This document shows positions 1 through 11,600 of a stretch of 64,000 nucleotides of DNA, piece by piece; within the stretch, counting starts at the first letter, position 1, and each line of letters starts with the position of its first letter. Location: contig LNGK01000002.1 in the NCBI GenBank assembly GCA_001510575.1, positions 465,271 through 529,270 of the forward strand, in the 5' to 3' direction. Made by a program: the position numbers and the translations under genes. Below the pieces are notes generated by a model, which had not been told where the DNA came from, ran no database searches, and saw nothing but the letters and a program-made list of their open reading frames with translations. The DNA is from Knoxdaviesia capensis. Taxonomy: Eukaryota > Ascomycota > Sordariomycetes > Microascales > Gondwanamycetaceae.

Positions 1-144
1 AAGGCAACAGCTAAGGAGATAGCTTGATCTTGAGAAAATGTATCTTAGAAGATTTCTCTACCGGAGTCTTGAATCCTCTAGTTTGATATAGCGAAGATAT
101 AGCCCAAGAAGTGGACAGCCGGAATCGTGTGAAGTTTGAAGGGA

Positions 145-678
145 ATGGGAAGGTCAAAGAAGCAGAATGTGAGTGAAGGCAATAGAGATATATCAGTGGT
201 AAAGGTGGAAGAAGAAGATGATAATGATGGCGATGGGGAAAAAGGATCTCTGAGAAGCAGAAAGAGGGGAGCTATGGCTGGTTCTTATAGAAGCAGGAAA
301 GGAGTCATATATGGGTTGTTGACGCAGAAACCTCAGTCGAGTCAAGCCGTTCAAGTCAAGAGTATTGCGAAGTCACATGAATCGAGAGGGAGTGGAACTC
401 TCGATCCGAAGTGTTCCCTTGTCGAGGTCCAAGATAGGATGAAGTCAGAGGATATAGACTCTCGTACACATCCCAGTTACACACCCCCTCCCTCCCCTTT
501 ATTCGAAGGAGTAGCTGAAGAATTGTTGGCAATATGCTGGCGTGCCAATCAGACGCTGCATCAATCTAGGTATAATTGTTCGGGCCGGAAGATTTTGATG
601 AAGTGTACTGAATATAGAGCAGCACAAGAAAAAAGAAACACCGAGATTGGCTATAAATGGTTCGTCACTGGTAAGTAA
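145..678 (+). CDS. hypothetical protein, possibly spliced
   Basis: An open frame of 177 codons from the ATG at 145. I do not recognise the product. It is a mixed-charge protein with an acidic run near residues 25-32 (EEEDDNDGD), then basic RSRKRG and RSRKG motifs, a proline stretch (PPPSP) near the middle, and a more ordered, Cys-containing C-terminal part. No signal peptide or membrane segment is visible. The frame ends at a stop that overlaps a good donor (GTAAGT at 671-676). Splicing to the AG at 712-713 would remove a 43-nt intron and extend the protein by about 33 residues to a stop at 812-814. That intron is very short and lacks a clear branch site, so the model is weak. The composition looks more protein-like than other frames nearby, but there is no family support; it could be chance. 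Confidence 0.3.
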   Translation: MGRSKKQNVSEGNRDISVVKVEEEDDNDGDGEKGSLRSRKRGAMAGSYRSRKGVIYGLLTQKPQSSQAVQVKSIAKSHESRGSGTLDPKCSLVEVQDRMKSEDIDSRTHPSYTPPPSPLFEGVAEELLAICWRANQTLHQSRYNCSGRKILMKCTEYRAAQEKRNTEIGYKWFVTGK

Positions 679-814
679 AGGACTTTCTTCAGTTGAAGAG
701 GCATGCCATACAGCGCTGATCGTAGATAGAAAGTATCGGTACCACCCATGTAATAGCTCCCTCAGGAAGTCTCTTGGTGTGTCTAGAGAAAGCGAGGTGG
801 AAAGAGGAAGATGA

Positions 815-3800
815 ATCGTCGCTTAGGTTCACCGGGGAGGGGGTGGGAGTGTGGAGAGCGAAAAGGGCGTGAACGGAAGAGAAAGGAAGGGTGAGTGACA
901 GGAATCCGTGAAACGACGACAACACAGCTCTTTTCAGAAGATCAGACTCGAGATCGGACAAAGAGAAGCTGTGAGGTTATGGTGGGTGGTACTCAAACAT
1001 TAACGCAAGGCTGTGTGAGACGGGGTGAAGGTGAGAGGTATCAGTGAAAAAGTGTGGGTATACAAATAGATACATGGAGACATAATTAAACACACACATG
1101 CAATTATTTTGGCAGGAGAAGGACACCATATATATCCTATCCGGAGAGGAGATGTAGTTGAAAGATGGGACGTCAGGAGAGGGGACGACGGAGGGGTGTA
1201 CGAGCAGTTAAAACAAGAGGCAAAAGCGGGTTAGGGGGGGGTGAGGGAGGGGTGAGAATTACAAGTCTTGCTTGACTGTTGAACTGACAGGTTCAGCTCG
1301 CAAGTATTCGGTACTGAAGGGACCGGGGGCTGGCGCGGGGGGGGGGGGGTATGTGGATGGATGTCGGTAAGTACATGAACACATCTTACCTCTGGTATGT
1401 AGATCTCTGAAAGACTGCAGGTCCATATACACAAGGAGATGCATGTACTTGCGAAAGGACCTGCATTTCATGACTGTGGGTGTGTGGGTGTGTGGTTGAG
1501 TGGAAGTCGGTATGAACGGAGTCCGTCCGAAAGGGGGTAGAAATTGGGTATATACCATGTAGGATGAGGGGTGTAAACTCCGGTCAAGACGAGCTTTCGA
1601 GAGCACAAAACACCAGGATGAGAGTTCCTGAGCCTGAGAGAGGTGGGAGCAAACCGGGAAGAAAAGAAAGCTTGAATATCAACAGAGATCTACCTAAGGG
1701 AAAGCATGTGAAGTTGATCAGACCGTTATTTCGTACCCTCGGGTGTGTTCAGTCTCAAACAACCAAACGGGGGCTGATATGATGAGCGACAAAGGGTTAA
1801 CAGCATAGAGAGAAAGCAAGTGACAGACTTCTTTCCCCACTCACCCACCCGATCTTATGATCTGGAACACATCTTTGTCCCCAGGCACACGAATCAATGA
1901 AAGTGACTTCGAGGGCGTGTGCACTAAGTACGCATGTTCTGGATTTTTCTCCCTGCCAAAACATGCCAGGCTTCGTTTTCCTCTTTCACGAAGGCAAGCC
2001 CTGGCTGACATTTCCTCTTTGCCCTTGAACGAGCCAATTTCCAGATTTTGAAGTGGTTTCGAGACCTAGTCGAGTCTAATGAGCCACGATCGGCGAAGAA
2101 ACGGAGTTGGGTGAGAGGATCGTGGGGATGAATAGGGAGGAGAGCTTCGAGGCAGGCTGAAAGGTGGAGTCAAAGCCGTGGTGGGTCTATGTTTTGTGCG
2201 TATGTGTGTTTAGGCGTGATTCAGGACTGATGAAGAAATCGGCAATCCAGCAGATTGGTATGAACAGGATTGTTGGAAATTCCCGAGGTAATGGCAGCAA
2301 TTCTTCCCTTTGGACTAATTGGCTTCCGACTCCAGCTAGGGAACGACTACCGAAACAACGCTGGCGGGACCCGAACTTCCCACAGCTTTTTCTCATGTTC
2401 CAAAGCCCATTGGCATTATTTGGGACTTCGGTTTTTTGGGAAACAGGGAGAATATCAAGGCTAGAAACATGAAAGAAGAAAAGAAGAGCAAAGGAGCCAC
2501 TGAGAGTAAACTGGGCAACAGTACATCTTCTTTGCAGGACCAAAATCAAAGCTGACCTCCTGTCGAGCCGCTATAGCTTTGTGGAAGAGAAAGAGATTGG
2601 TGGCAGTGGAGAATAGATGTTGAAGGTTGGGCCTAGATGCTAGCACAGTGAAAGGAAGAGTGAAAAGAAGAGAGAGAAAACAGGCGGGAGAGAAACCAAG
2701 AGGAAACAGGAGGGAAGAACCAGGGGGGAGAGAAAACACTGAGGGGCCGCATCTAGGGTCAAGAATTGAGTGTACGTGTGAAGATCCAGTGAGGGGCAGA
2801 GAGAGAAATGGGCATTTGCCACCTTGGTCATTTTTCCCACAACCTGCGGTCAGCTTGGCTTGAGTGAAGAATGCTGCCAGTGCCTAAATGAAAAAGGATC
2901 TGCAACCAAACATCCAAACAAAGCTAATCAAGCTGTTTCCAAAGATCGAACAGCTCGCTCGGTGTGGATGGGACAGGGAGGGAATTTGGAAACCAGGTTA
3001 TCCCGGTCAACCACCGCTAGGGAGCTAACCGTTATTGGCAAAGGAATTGCACACAAAGCAGCCCAAACACCTGGAAACGGTAGGTGTTTAGTGGGTTCAT
3101 GGGAGCTGTGCTGATTGTGTCCGCTGTTTTCTTGCGTGGCTCTCCCTCAACCTCAGGGCGGGGGAGTGTGGCAGAGAGCAGCAACAAAGGGCCGCCCGGT
3201 TGAGTGAGCTTGGCTGGTCCAGGCCGTGGAAAATTGGACCAGCCAGTGATGTTGATTGTTTGACAGGGGTGAGTGAGGTCATGGCCACCTTCTCAGCCCA
3301 TGGTGTACAGTAGAAGTCGGTATGCTCCGAAACACAAAAAGCAATCAGTAACAGTCGCAGGAGTTTAGATTGGCAGCGAACGCGAATGTCACATCGTAGC
3401 GGGACGATGACGAACGGCCAAGGCCTGTGCCCGTGGAGAAAGGACGAGAAACAAAAGTGAATCAGCTTCAAATTCCGTTAATAATGCAGTTTGGTAAAGT
3501 TCGGTAAGAATGACAGCAACGGCCAGTTTGGGCTCAGACATGCTCAACTTCGTGGCGGGCGCACAAAGCACCACACGATAAGCCGGTATCAATTGGTGTA
3601 CGTACTACACTGAGTGGCAAAAGGCAGCCGTGAACAAGCACAAGGAGAGCGAATACTTGATGTGGAAAGTGGATGAGGTCTCAGATGTGGTTGTACATAC
3701 TCCGGTCGGCATGAAAAGTGTCCTCCTGGTATTGGTCCAGGGATTCTCAAACCTTGTCAAGAGAAGAATCAAGGGGAGACAAGAAATGATCAGTGCTTAA

Positions 3801-4596
3801 GACACCCAGCGTGAAGGGGCAGGAAAATAGATTTTTAGTAAAGCAAAGCTGTAAGAGTTAGACATCAAGTTGGATGTAGTCGGAGAGAAGAAGAATGGCG
3901 GAACGGGAGAAAAGGTGGAGGAAGAAAGAAAAGGAAAGAAAAGAGGGTGGGTGACGTGGGCTGAAAAAAGTCTGGACTAGTGGAGAGTGGATTGGGAGGG
4001 AGCAGATCTACGACTAGAGAAGGAAAAAAAAAAAAAAGGACCGTGAAAACTGCAGTCGGCTAACCCTACCCCGAGTAGTACTTCAAAGCCGCCGCCCAGA
4101 ATGTGATTCACAATTGTAATTTTCTCCCAGTTCTACCATCATAGGGCTTCAAGCCCTATACCGGTTTATGAGATAAACGAGGTGAAGAAGCCCCGGCAAG
4201 TGCCCTCTGGATAGAGGCCGGTCGCTGCTTCCCTGATATCAGAAGGACAACGGTCCGATGCTGGGTCTTCTCCGGAAGGTACATGGATATGTACAAGTTA
4301 GTCAAGTCCAATGAGAGGTGTATTCTGCCTTGGATTGCCGTATTAAACCGGATTTGAAACATTACAACGAGGACTGAACAAATGGGAAAGGACGAGCCTC
4401 TTCTTAGTGGAGGAAGGAAGGAGGACGCCTATAGAACAATCCATTATTATTCGAGTGCAGGTGTCCTCGTTAATCGCCAATCTGGGTCCATAATGTGGTA
4501 TTCGCAGAAATCGGGTGCATTTGCCATGCTTTTGCTGTCGGTGTGTGGCTGAAAGAGAAACGAGGTGGTGGCAAGCGATGAACTGGAGGGGGGGGG
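815..4596. other. intergenic, no gene recognised
   Basis: About 3.8 kb in which short frames on both strands overlap one another and none resembles a known family. It holds G-runs (for example near 1339-1350), a purine-rich stretch around 3890-3960 and an A-run near 4023-4038. I saw no tRNA, rRNA, LTR pair or RIP-type mutation here. Confidence 0.5.
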
Positions 4597-4613
4597 NNNN
4601 NNNNNNNNNNNNN
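4597..4613. other. assembly gap (17 N) inside a G-run
   Basis: Seventeen undetermined bases are flanked on both sides by runs of G. The gap sits exactly where a long homopolymer would break assembly, so its true length is unknown. Confidence 0.95.
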
Positions 4614-7600
4614 GGGGGGTGTGCTCTATAAGCGGTGTGCCGGCTCCCTTTAGCATCGTACACGTCCACCCTGATATGTATGGTACTTCGTTGTGGCGGG
4701 GTTGTACTGGACTTGGGACAAAGCTTTACACCAATGTGAGCACTTCTCGAGGGCCGCTCTTTATTTCTCAACCCTGGGGACATTCTTCGTGCATTTTCCT
4801 ATTCGGGACTGTGCATTTGTCTTGTACGATTACTTGACGTGAGACCCTCCAAGGGGGAGATCGTGGAACTCAACAAGGACAAAACAGAACGATCTCTGTC
4901 CCAGATACGACTGTTTTATTGTAATCTGCTGGAATTCTGCTCACCTTTTTCTCGTGCTATCAACTCCCTGGGACGCCTGTTCCATCAAAGTTATCTGCCA
5001 TTCTATTGCCCCAGTACGACGTTTCCATTCTCCGCCTCTAGTCCTTGATAGTTGGCCGGTCTTGTTGGGTTCGTGATCGGACATAGGGATCACGCTTTTC
5101 TGCTCGAGAAACATGCATCGAGAATATCTCGGAAGCCTGCCTCCGGTGCGTGGGACTTTTACCGATGTTGCGTGTCCACACCCCCATCGATCGATCGATG
5201 TTAATATGCTGTCCTGTGCTGTGCTGTAATTCCCTTTTTTTTCTCTTTTTTTGTTTCTTTTTTTCTTTTTTTTTGTAGGTTATCTCCCAGCTGAAAATCT
5301 GATCAGCATGTGGGCCAGGCGGAATTGAAGCACAGTAAAAAAGAAGAGCGACCATACCGTATACGGTACTGGCCTTCTTCTTCTGCCTTACTGACGCAGG
5401 GTATTTTGCTTTTTCTTCCAATTATTTTTTTCCTTTCTGTCACCACCCGTCCCCTCGTCTCGGAACGCTTCAGAGCCGGACGGAATTGTGACAAGGCTAG
5501 CTGAGGTTGCGTTAAAGTTATTGTCACTCTATTTTAGCTCCAATCCTTGTTCAATTGGCCATTGGCCAACGCTCCATGCCCACCATCTTGTCAGGTAGTC
5601 AACCCGGATTTCCACATAAGTGTGGGATGCATCTTAACCAGGAAACACCCTCAGATGATACAAGGGTCATGACTACTGTGACAAGGTAATCGGGCCTGTT
5701 GCAGCTGTACACTATAATGATACACTTGGGTACCTGTATCCAAACGAGCCAACCACATTACACGCTGACGCCGGGAGGCGGCTAGTCTGTATCCCCAAAG
5801 TCACCAATACCTGTCCAAGTACGTATATAGGGTACAAGTATGTAGGTACGTACCTTGGTACTGGAGTTTGTACATTAAATACGGCCACCATAAGCCCCGT
5901 TTCGACACACCGCATAGAGATTTGGAAAAAAAAAAGATAAAAATTGCCCGAAGCTTGGGGATGTATCCACAGAGATGCCAGGTAGCCGGCTGGCTACTTG
6001 ATAATTTAAGAGCTTGCGAGTGGCCGACTCTCGGTGTATATGCAACATTCTATCCCCCCGAGTATCTGTACACTTCAGCTGTTGTGTGCCCATGGCAGCC
6101 GGAACAGAGCGATAAGGACATATCTGCATGAATGCCAGTGACACAAAGCGGTTACTCGGTACTGCCGCAAGACACGTTGGAGTGTACTTAATAGCTTGTA
6201 TAATCTGATTTAGGGGTGTTCACTTTTTAGGTTGGCATGTTGCAAAGAGAGGGTGTTTTCTTTTTCTATCATTCAGGCAACATGATATATGCACGCTAAT
6301 TAGTGGTCGTGCGTGTCTCGGTTTACGTGAACAACAATGAGATTGTCCGTAACGGGTCTAGTTCGAAAGATATTTCCCAGATTTACTGTCTGTTCCAGCA
6401 GACAACCTGTCTTGTCGTTCCCGATACGACATGGCTACCCCCAAAACCAATCTCAAGCTTAAAGCCAAAGTGAAAGAGAGGTGTGCAAAGCCATTTTCGG
6501 GGGTCTGCTCGTGGAAGAGAGCTATATGTGTAAGAGAGCTATATGAGGTTTCCAAGGGGGGCCGGCCGGTAGAAGCAAGGCACAGGCACCATGTAACTGA
6601 TCGGACATTATCGGAGATAGTGAATAGTAGTAGGTGCAGAGTACATTAGAAGTGAACGATACAGCATTTGTTGCTTCGAGACGTGCTGGAACTCAAGGGA
6701 GCCCACCCGAAAATTAAAAAGGCCGGAGATCCCCCCGCTATTACGATTACGAGACACATACCATAGCCATGACTAATGGAGGCAGGCTTATCGTCCAAGC
6801 CCATGGACTCGGCTACAAGGTCTGCATGGAGATTTCTCCAGTTGTATCTGTTTTGCCGATCTGCGGGACGATCAAGCTTGGAAAATCATTCTTTGGCTGC
6901 CCTGACCTGCTATCGTGACGGTGGCATTGCATACACATACCAGCTGGAAAGAACACAAATCTTTTAGCTTCGGCGTCATAGGCGGAACGCTCAGTAGCGG
7001 TGTTAGTCGTTCGTCCAAGTTCAGGTTCCTTGACTATAGCGCGGTAGTGCTATTACTTAGTGGTTAAGGCTGCAGGGCATAGGTGGACCGAGGACGCTAG
7101 AAGCATTAGGTGTGGTACTAGCTAACCAGAAGGGGGTAATGAGAAGAACGAAGTACAAAACCAAGGGAGACAAATATAATGCGTACACTGCCGCTGAAGA
7201 GAATGTACGGGTAGCTACAGAGGAAATAGGGAAATATCAGGGTGTACATGTAGCACGCTGGTTGAGGCGCGATATGCCATGGGTGGAAGCAGACAAGCCA
7301 TAGCTGCAGCTCTCCGAGGACGAAGCATTTACCTATTTCTGCAGTCGCTCGCTCACATTGTTAGTCAGACAAGACACAAGGCGGGTTGGTTGGCTTCGAT
7401 TCCGAGTGGGAAGGGGAAGCTTGGGCTTAAAGACAGATAAAAAAGAAAAGAAAAAAAGGCTCAGCTTGACATGGGGTCTAGAGCTCCATAGTGGTGGGGG
7501 GATTTGATTTAGTACATTTTTTTGAGGTGACATGGGGACGGGTGTCAACGAAGCACATTCAGAACAAAACAATCCTGTACTGTGGAGACCAGCTTTTCTA

Positions 7601-8640
7601 GGGCTTTTATGCGAGGAAGAATTTATTTTATTTTCAATCTTTCTCTCCCATCCTCCATGGAACCAGCCTGTCCCCCAGGACCCGCCGAGTGATGTGTACT
7701 CAGTCTCCCTTCCGTTTGTTTTGTTCGTGATTGCTGTTCTTCCGAGCTGGGTCGATGACATACCGAATTCCCACCAGACACTCAAGGGACAGACATTCAC
7801 CGGCGGATAGCGCTCCGACTGGCCAGAATCAACGCAAGGGAGACTGAAGCAAGAAAAACGAAAGAAAAGAAAAGAATGAAAGATGTCCTGGGCGTGCCGT
7901 GTCTTGCCCAAGAAAGTTGGCCTATGGCTTGTTCGCTTTTGTCCCTCTAACAGCATTGCCGCCCTCATTATTGTGTGTGTGGAGACAGATGGACGGCGTA
8001 CAAGATCTATCGCTCCGGAGTTGACCAGGGTGGCTTTTCCTGCATTCTCGTTTGTCCTCACGAAACGAGTTGTCACATGTAGTACAAGAGGCTATCAGAA
8101 CCCCCAAAAGGGGGGGGGGGGGTTGAAAAAAAAAAGATGGTAAATCAAGTCACCCGAAATACTTGCTCTTGTGGGTGTAGTGCCGGTGGTATGTGAGGCC
8201 GGTTCCCCTACCTCCGGGCTTCGTTGGAGCTAACATTGTTTGCTCAGCTGAAGTGCTCAGTTGAATGTTTCGAACGAGAAACCCGCGTATTTTGACGTAT
8301 CATGTTCATTTTCCGATGCCCTGTTTCTCTTTTCGGGAAAAGAGAAGGTACTTTGTCTTCAACTCGACCATGAACCCTGTGTAGATCACCCGCTGCCACC
8401 CTTTTCTTGAACTTCCGAGGCTCATTCTCCGGTCCCTCGTAGCCCCGGAAACATTCTTTCGCAAAGGCAAAGACCAGCTATGCCCGGGCCTTTCCCCCAG
8501 CCGCCATATGGGCGGGGGTCCAGACGTCCCGCTTCTGTCTCCTCCCCCCCACCACCTCCACAGCTACAGCTTCTGTGGGAGAGGTGATCAGTAGCGGTAG
8601 TGGAGAAAAAAAGCCTTGCAGATCATGACATGGCAGTTAC
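4614..8640. other. intergenic, no gene recognised
   Basis: About 4 kb without a supportable gene. Visible structure is limited to a T/C-rich tract at about 5230-5276, a short ATCG repeat near 5186-5201, a G-run next to an A-run near 8109-8135, and scattered short pyrimidine tracts. The longest frame (7333-8076, - strand, 247 codons) has a low-complexity, Ser/Phe/Pro-rich translation with no recognisable domain. Confidence 0.5.
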
Positions 8641-11600
8641 ATATACCTCAGTCTGTACCCCGGTGGGGGCATTACGTAGAGCAGAGCTGTATGGTGTGTA
8701 GCACACGCCTGTGTATCTATACGCACGTAACAGACACACACGCACACCACGCACACATACGCCTGTGTCCCGCGCTGGACAAAGGAAGTCCGTGACGAAG
8801 CTGCGTAGCCTTCACGAAGAGACGTCGTCGTGCTTCGATAGCCCTGGATATCACATGACCCAGCATCAGACGCCTCGGGATGCCGGTGGGAATTTCGGCC
8901 TCTGTCGCCAAGCACGCAGGGAGTAGTGGAAGGAACGAACAATTGCCATGTTGGTCGCACCTGCCGTCGGTAACACACCACCAACGCCACGCCACCGCAA
9001 TCTCAATAGGGCAATATGCTCATAAGCTCCGTTGGTACCTACCTTATCTCTAATTCTGTCAAGATTGGGGTCAGGAAGGAGGTGACCACAGAAGTCTAGT
9101 CCGAATAGGAGGTGTGTCAGCCGCGCACAAAAAGAACTGCAAAAGGGAGAAAAGAGATTTAGCGCACAAAAAATGCACAAAAATGCATCACCACTCGACC
9201 AAATCACACCCCTACGTACAAGATACCCAAGTTTCAAGCCACCCTCCTCACATTTCTTTCAAAGCATCCCCCTACGAGTACACAAAACCATCGACATACA
9301 TAGCTAAAATAGGTTATATTTATTTTATTATTTGCTTCTTCGAGCCATGCCAGCTGGGCTTCGACACTCAGACCTGTCTTCTACGATTGAATTTCCCTTT
9401 CCAGCTCGAGGAGGCTTTCCTTCTAGCACCGGCCCAGACCGCCCACGAGGAACCTCAACAACAACTTACAAGAAACGTTCGGTCATGATCTAGAACTCCA
9501 AAATCGTGGGTGGAAGGGTGGGGAGTCCGCCCGGACTTCTTCAGCACCACTGGTCGGGGTCCTCAGAGCCACCGGAAGCCAGTGGCCGACCACTCCCCGC
9601 TAGGCATAGAAGTCCAAGTTGGGACATGATACGGAAGGCGGTTGTGCCTTGCCAGGCAGAGTGAAGATCACTTATACGCTTTGGGGCTGGACCTGGATGG
9701 GCTTTTGTTTTTCTTTGTCTGGTGCTGCAGCTTGCCCATTTTCGGCAGTCCATCTTGGCTGAGCGGTGAAAGCCATTGTTTTGCTAGTCCCCAACCGTCT
9801 CGGCGATAAGAATACCGCTTTTGATACCCATCACGCTGACAGTATCGTGGTTTCTTCTGGCCACCATCACGCATCAATTACCGGAACTCATGACATCCGG
9901 ATGCATATATCAGGTCGGCACGTCGTCGGAAGGCATACTCGGTCTCCACCTCCCATCGATCGATGAAGATAATCAGCTCGGATGAGAGTCGGACACCATT
10001 CAAGCTCGAAGAGATCGACAGTGTGATTGCAGCCATAGCTACATGTGGAGTGTGTACAGCTATCTCTGTCAAGTCCTGCATCACCTCTCAAGTGCAAGAA
10101 GGGTGGATAGATCCAACCCCTACCCACATGCCAAGCTGTCTGGGCCCGGAAGTTCAGACGAATACTGGCATCGCGAGAAGACTCTGCAAAAAGATGCCTC
10201 GGTTCGAAACCCCCAGCCTTGGCTGTCTTGAATGCGGTGAAGGCCTGAGACTGCAACCCTGACCGGAGGAAAAAGAAAACTCGAAAAGTAGAGAACTAAC
10301 AGGTAAGCTGGTGCAGCGGATCCCTGCATTTTCAGACTTTCTCAGCTTGCTTCGCAAACATGTCAACGAATCCCGTTAGGTGCAGACGCAGGCGCCGACC
10401 CAAATCCCTGGGATGTCACTTTTTCTTTTAGACCCGGACCCGATCCTTTCCGGTGAAGCGTATGCCTACCCAGCTGTGGTTTGATGGAGACTGTCGGTAT
10501 GCTGCCCGCATGACAAGCGTGCATCTTTTTTGCCAGAAGAGGGTAGTAGGATATGCACGGCAACCCGCACTAACACTCTTTGATCGTCGGGTTGTCTGCT
10601 GAAATGACGCACCCTCGATCACCATTCACAAATGCGTTTGAAAGTCACTTCCGTCAGGTCTTGGGCCCAGGACCCTTATCGAGAATGGGCCTATATCGGG
10701 GAAATCTGTTTTCGTTAGGGGCTAGGGTTTGATTTTTCTAGGGACTGACTGACCAAGAGAAGCAAAAGCAACATCCTTTAGGCCGAAACACGATACCATC
10801 TCCTATTCCTGTATCCTGAATCCCACCGTTATCGTGAGCTTGACACCGGCTTTTGCTTATCGCCAACGGCGGGACAGGGATGTATCGCCGTCCTCACCCA
10901 GCCGGACCGTCCGAGCAGGGCTGATGACCCCCGATATTCCATTTTCAAACGAGTAACGCCGACATCCGTCCATAACCCATCGCCGAAGAAAAAATTTCAA
11001 GCCCACCCAATAGAAAAATGGCCTTCGCGCAAGCAGCGTAACGAGACAACTTTGTGAGGGCGCCACTCCATCTGAAAGATACTGGATAGATTGGCTTCGA
11101 CAACTGAAAGCCCCGGGTCTTGTCGCCACTGGGTATATCCTTTCATGCTTGAGCTGGAGTCTCAGGGCTGGACTGTCCCGGAAGTGAAGTCTCAAGTGGC
11201 AAAAGCTGTGACCCTGCAAGGTGGGCGAAAAAGGAGAAAAAAAGAGCAAACACTCCCCCGTCCCCCGAAATAACCAAAAGAAACAACAGACAATAGTAAC
11301 TTAGCGACGCCCTACCCCATAATCGATTCTTCCCGGCTCATATCAGCACAGGGCTGGCAGTCGGACACCAACAGATTGTCGAAATCGCAATTCGCCTCCG
11401 ATCGGGAGGCCCGCTTCATTTTCTTTTTCAACTGCACGAGGAGCATGGCACACGTAACCATGGATGCAAGAAAAGAAACCAAATCGCGCATTCACAAGCC
11501 CGAAAACCGGACGATTGGGTGCGCTTCGAAGCCAGATACGAACAATCCTTGGTTACGGTTTCCTAAGCATGTCTTTATTCAGGTCTCGACGTATGAGCGC

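Noticed and set aside
7333..8076. 247-codon - strand frame as a gene
   Set aside because: Low-complexity translation with homopolymer-derived Phe/Ser/Pro runs; no family resemblance.
9750..9830. tRNA gene (TGGCTGAGCGG looked like an A-box)
   Set aside because: No B-box or cloverleaf downstream.
10139..10215. tRNA gene (GGTTCGAAACCCC looked like a B-box)
   Set aside because: The T-arm does not pair, and no A-box or acceptor stem fits on either strand.
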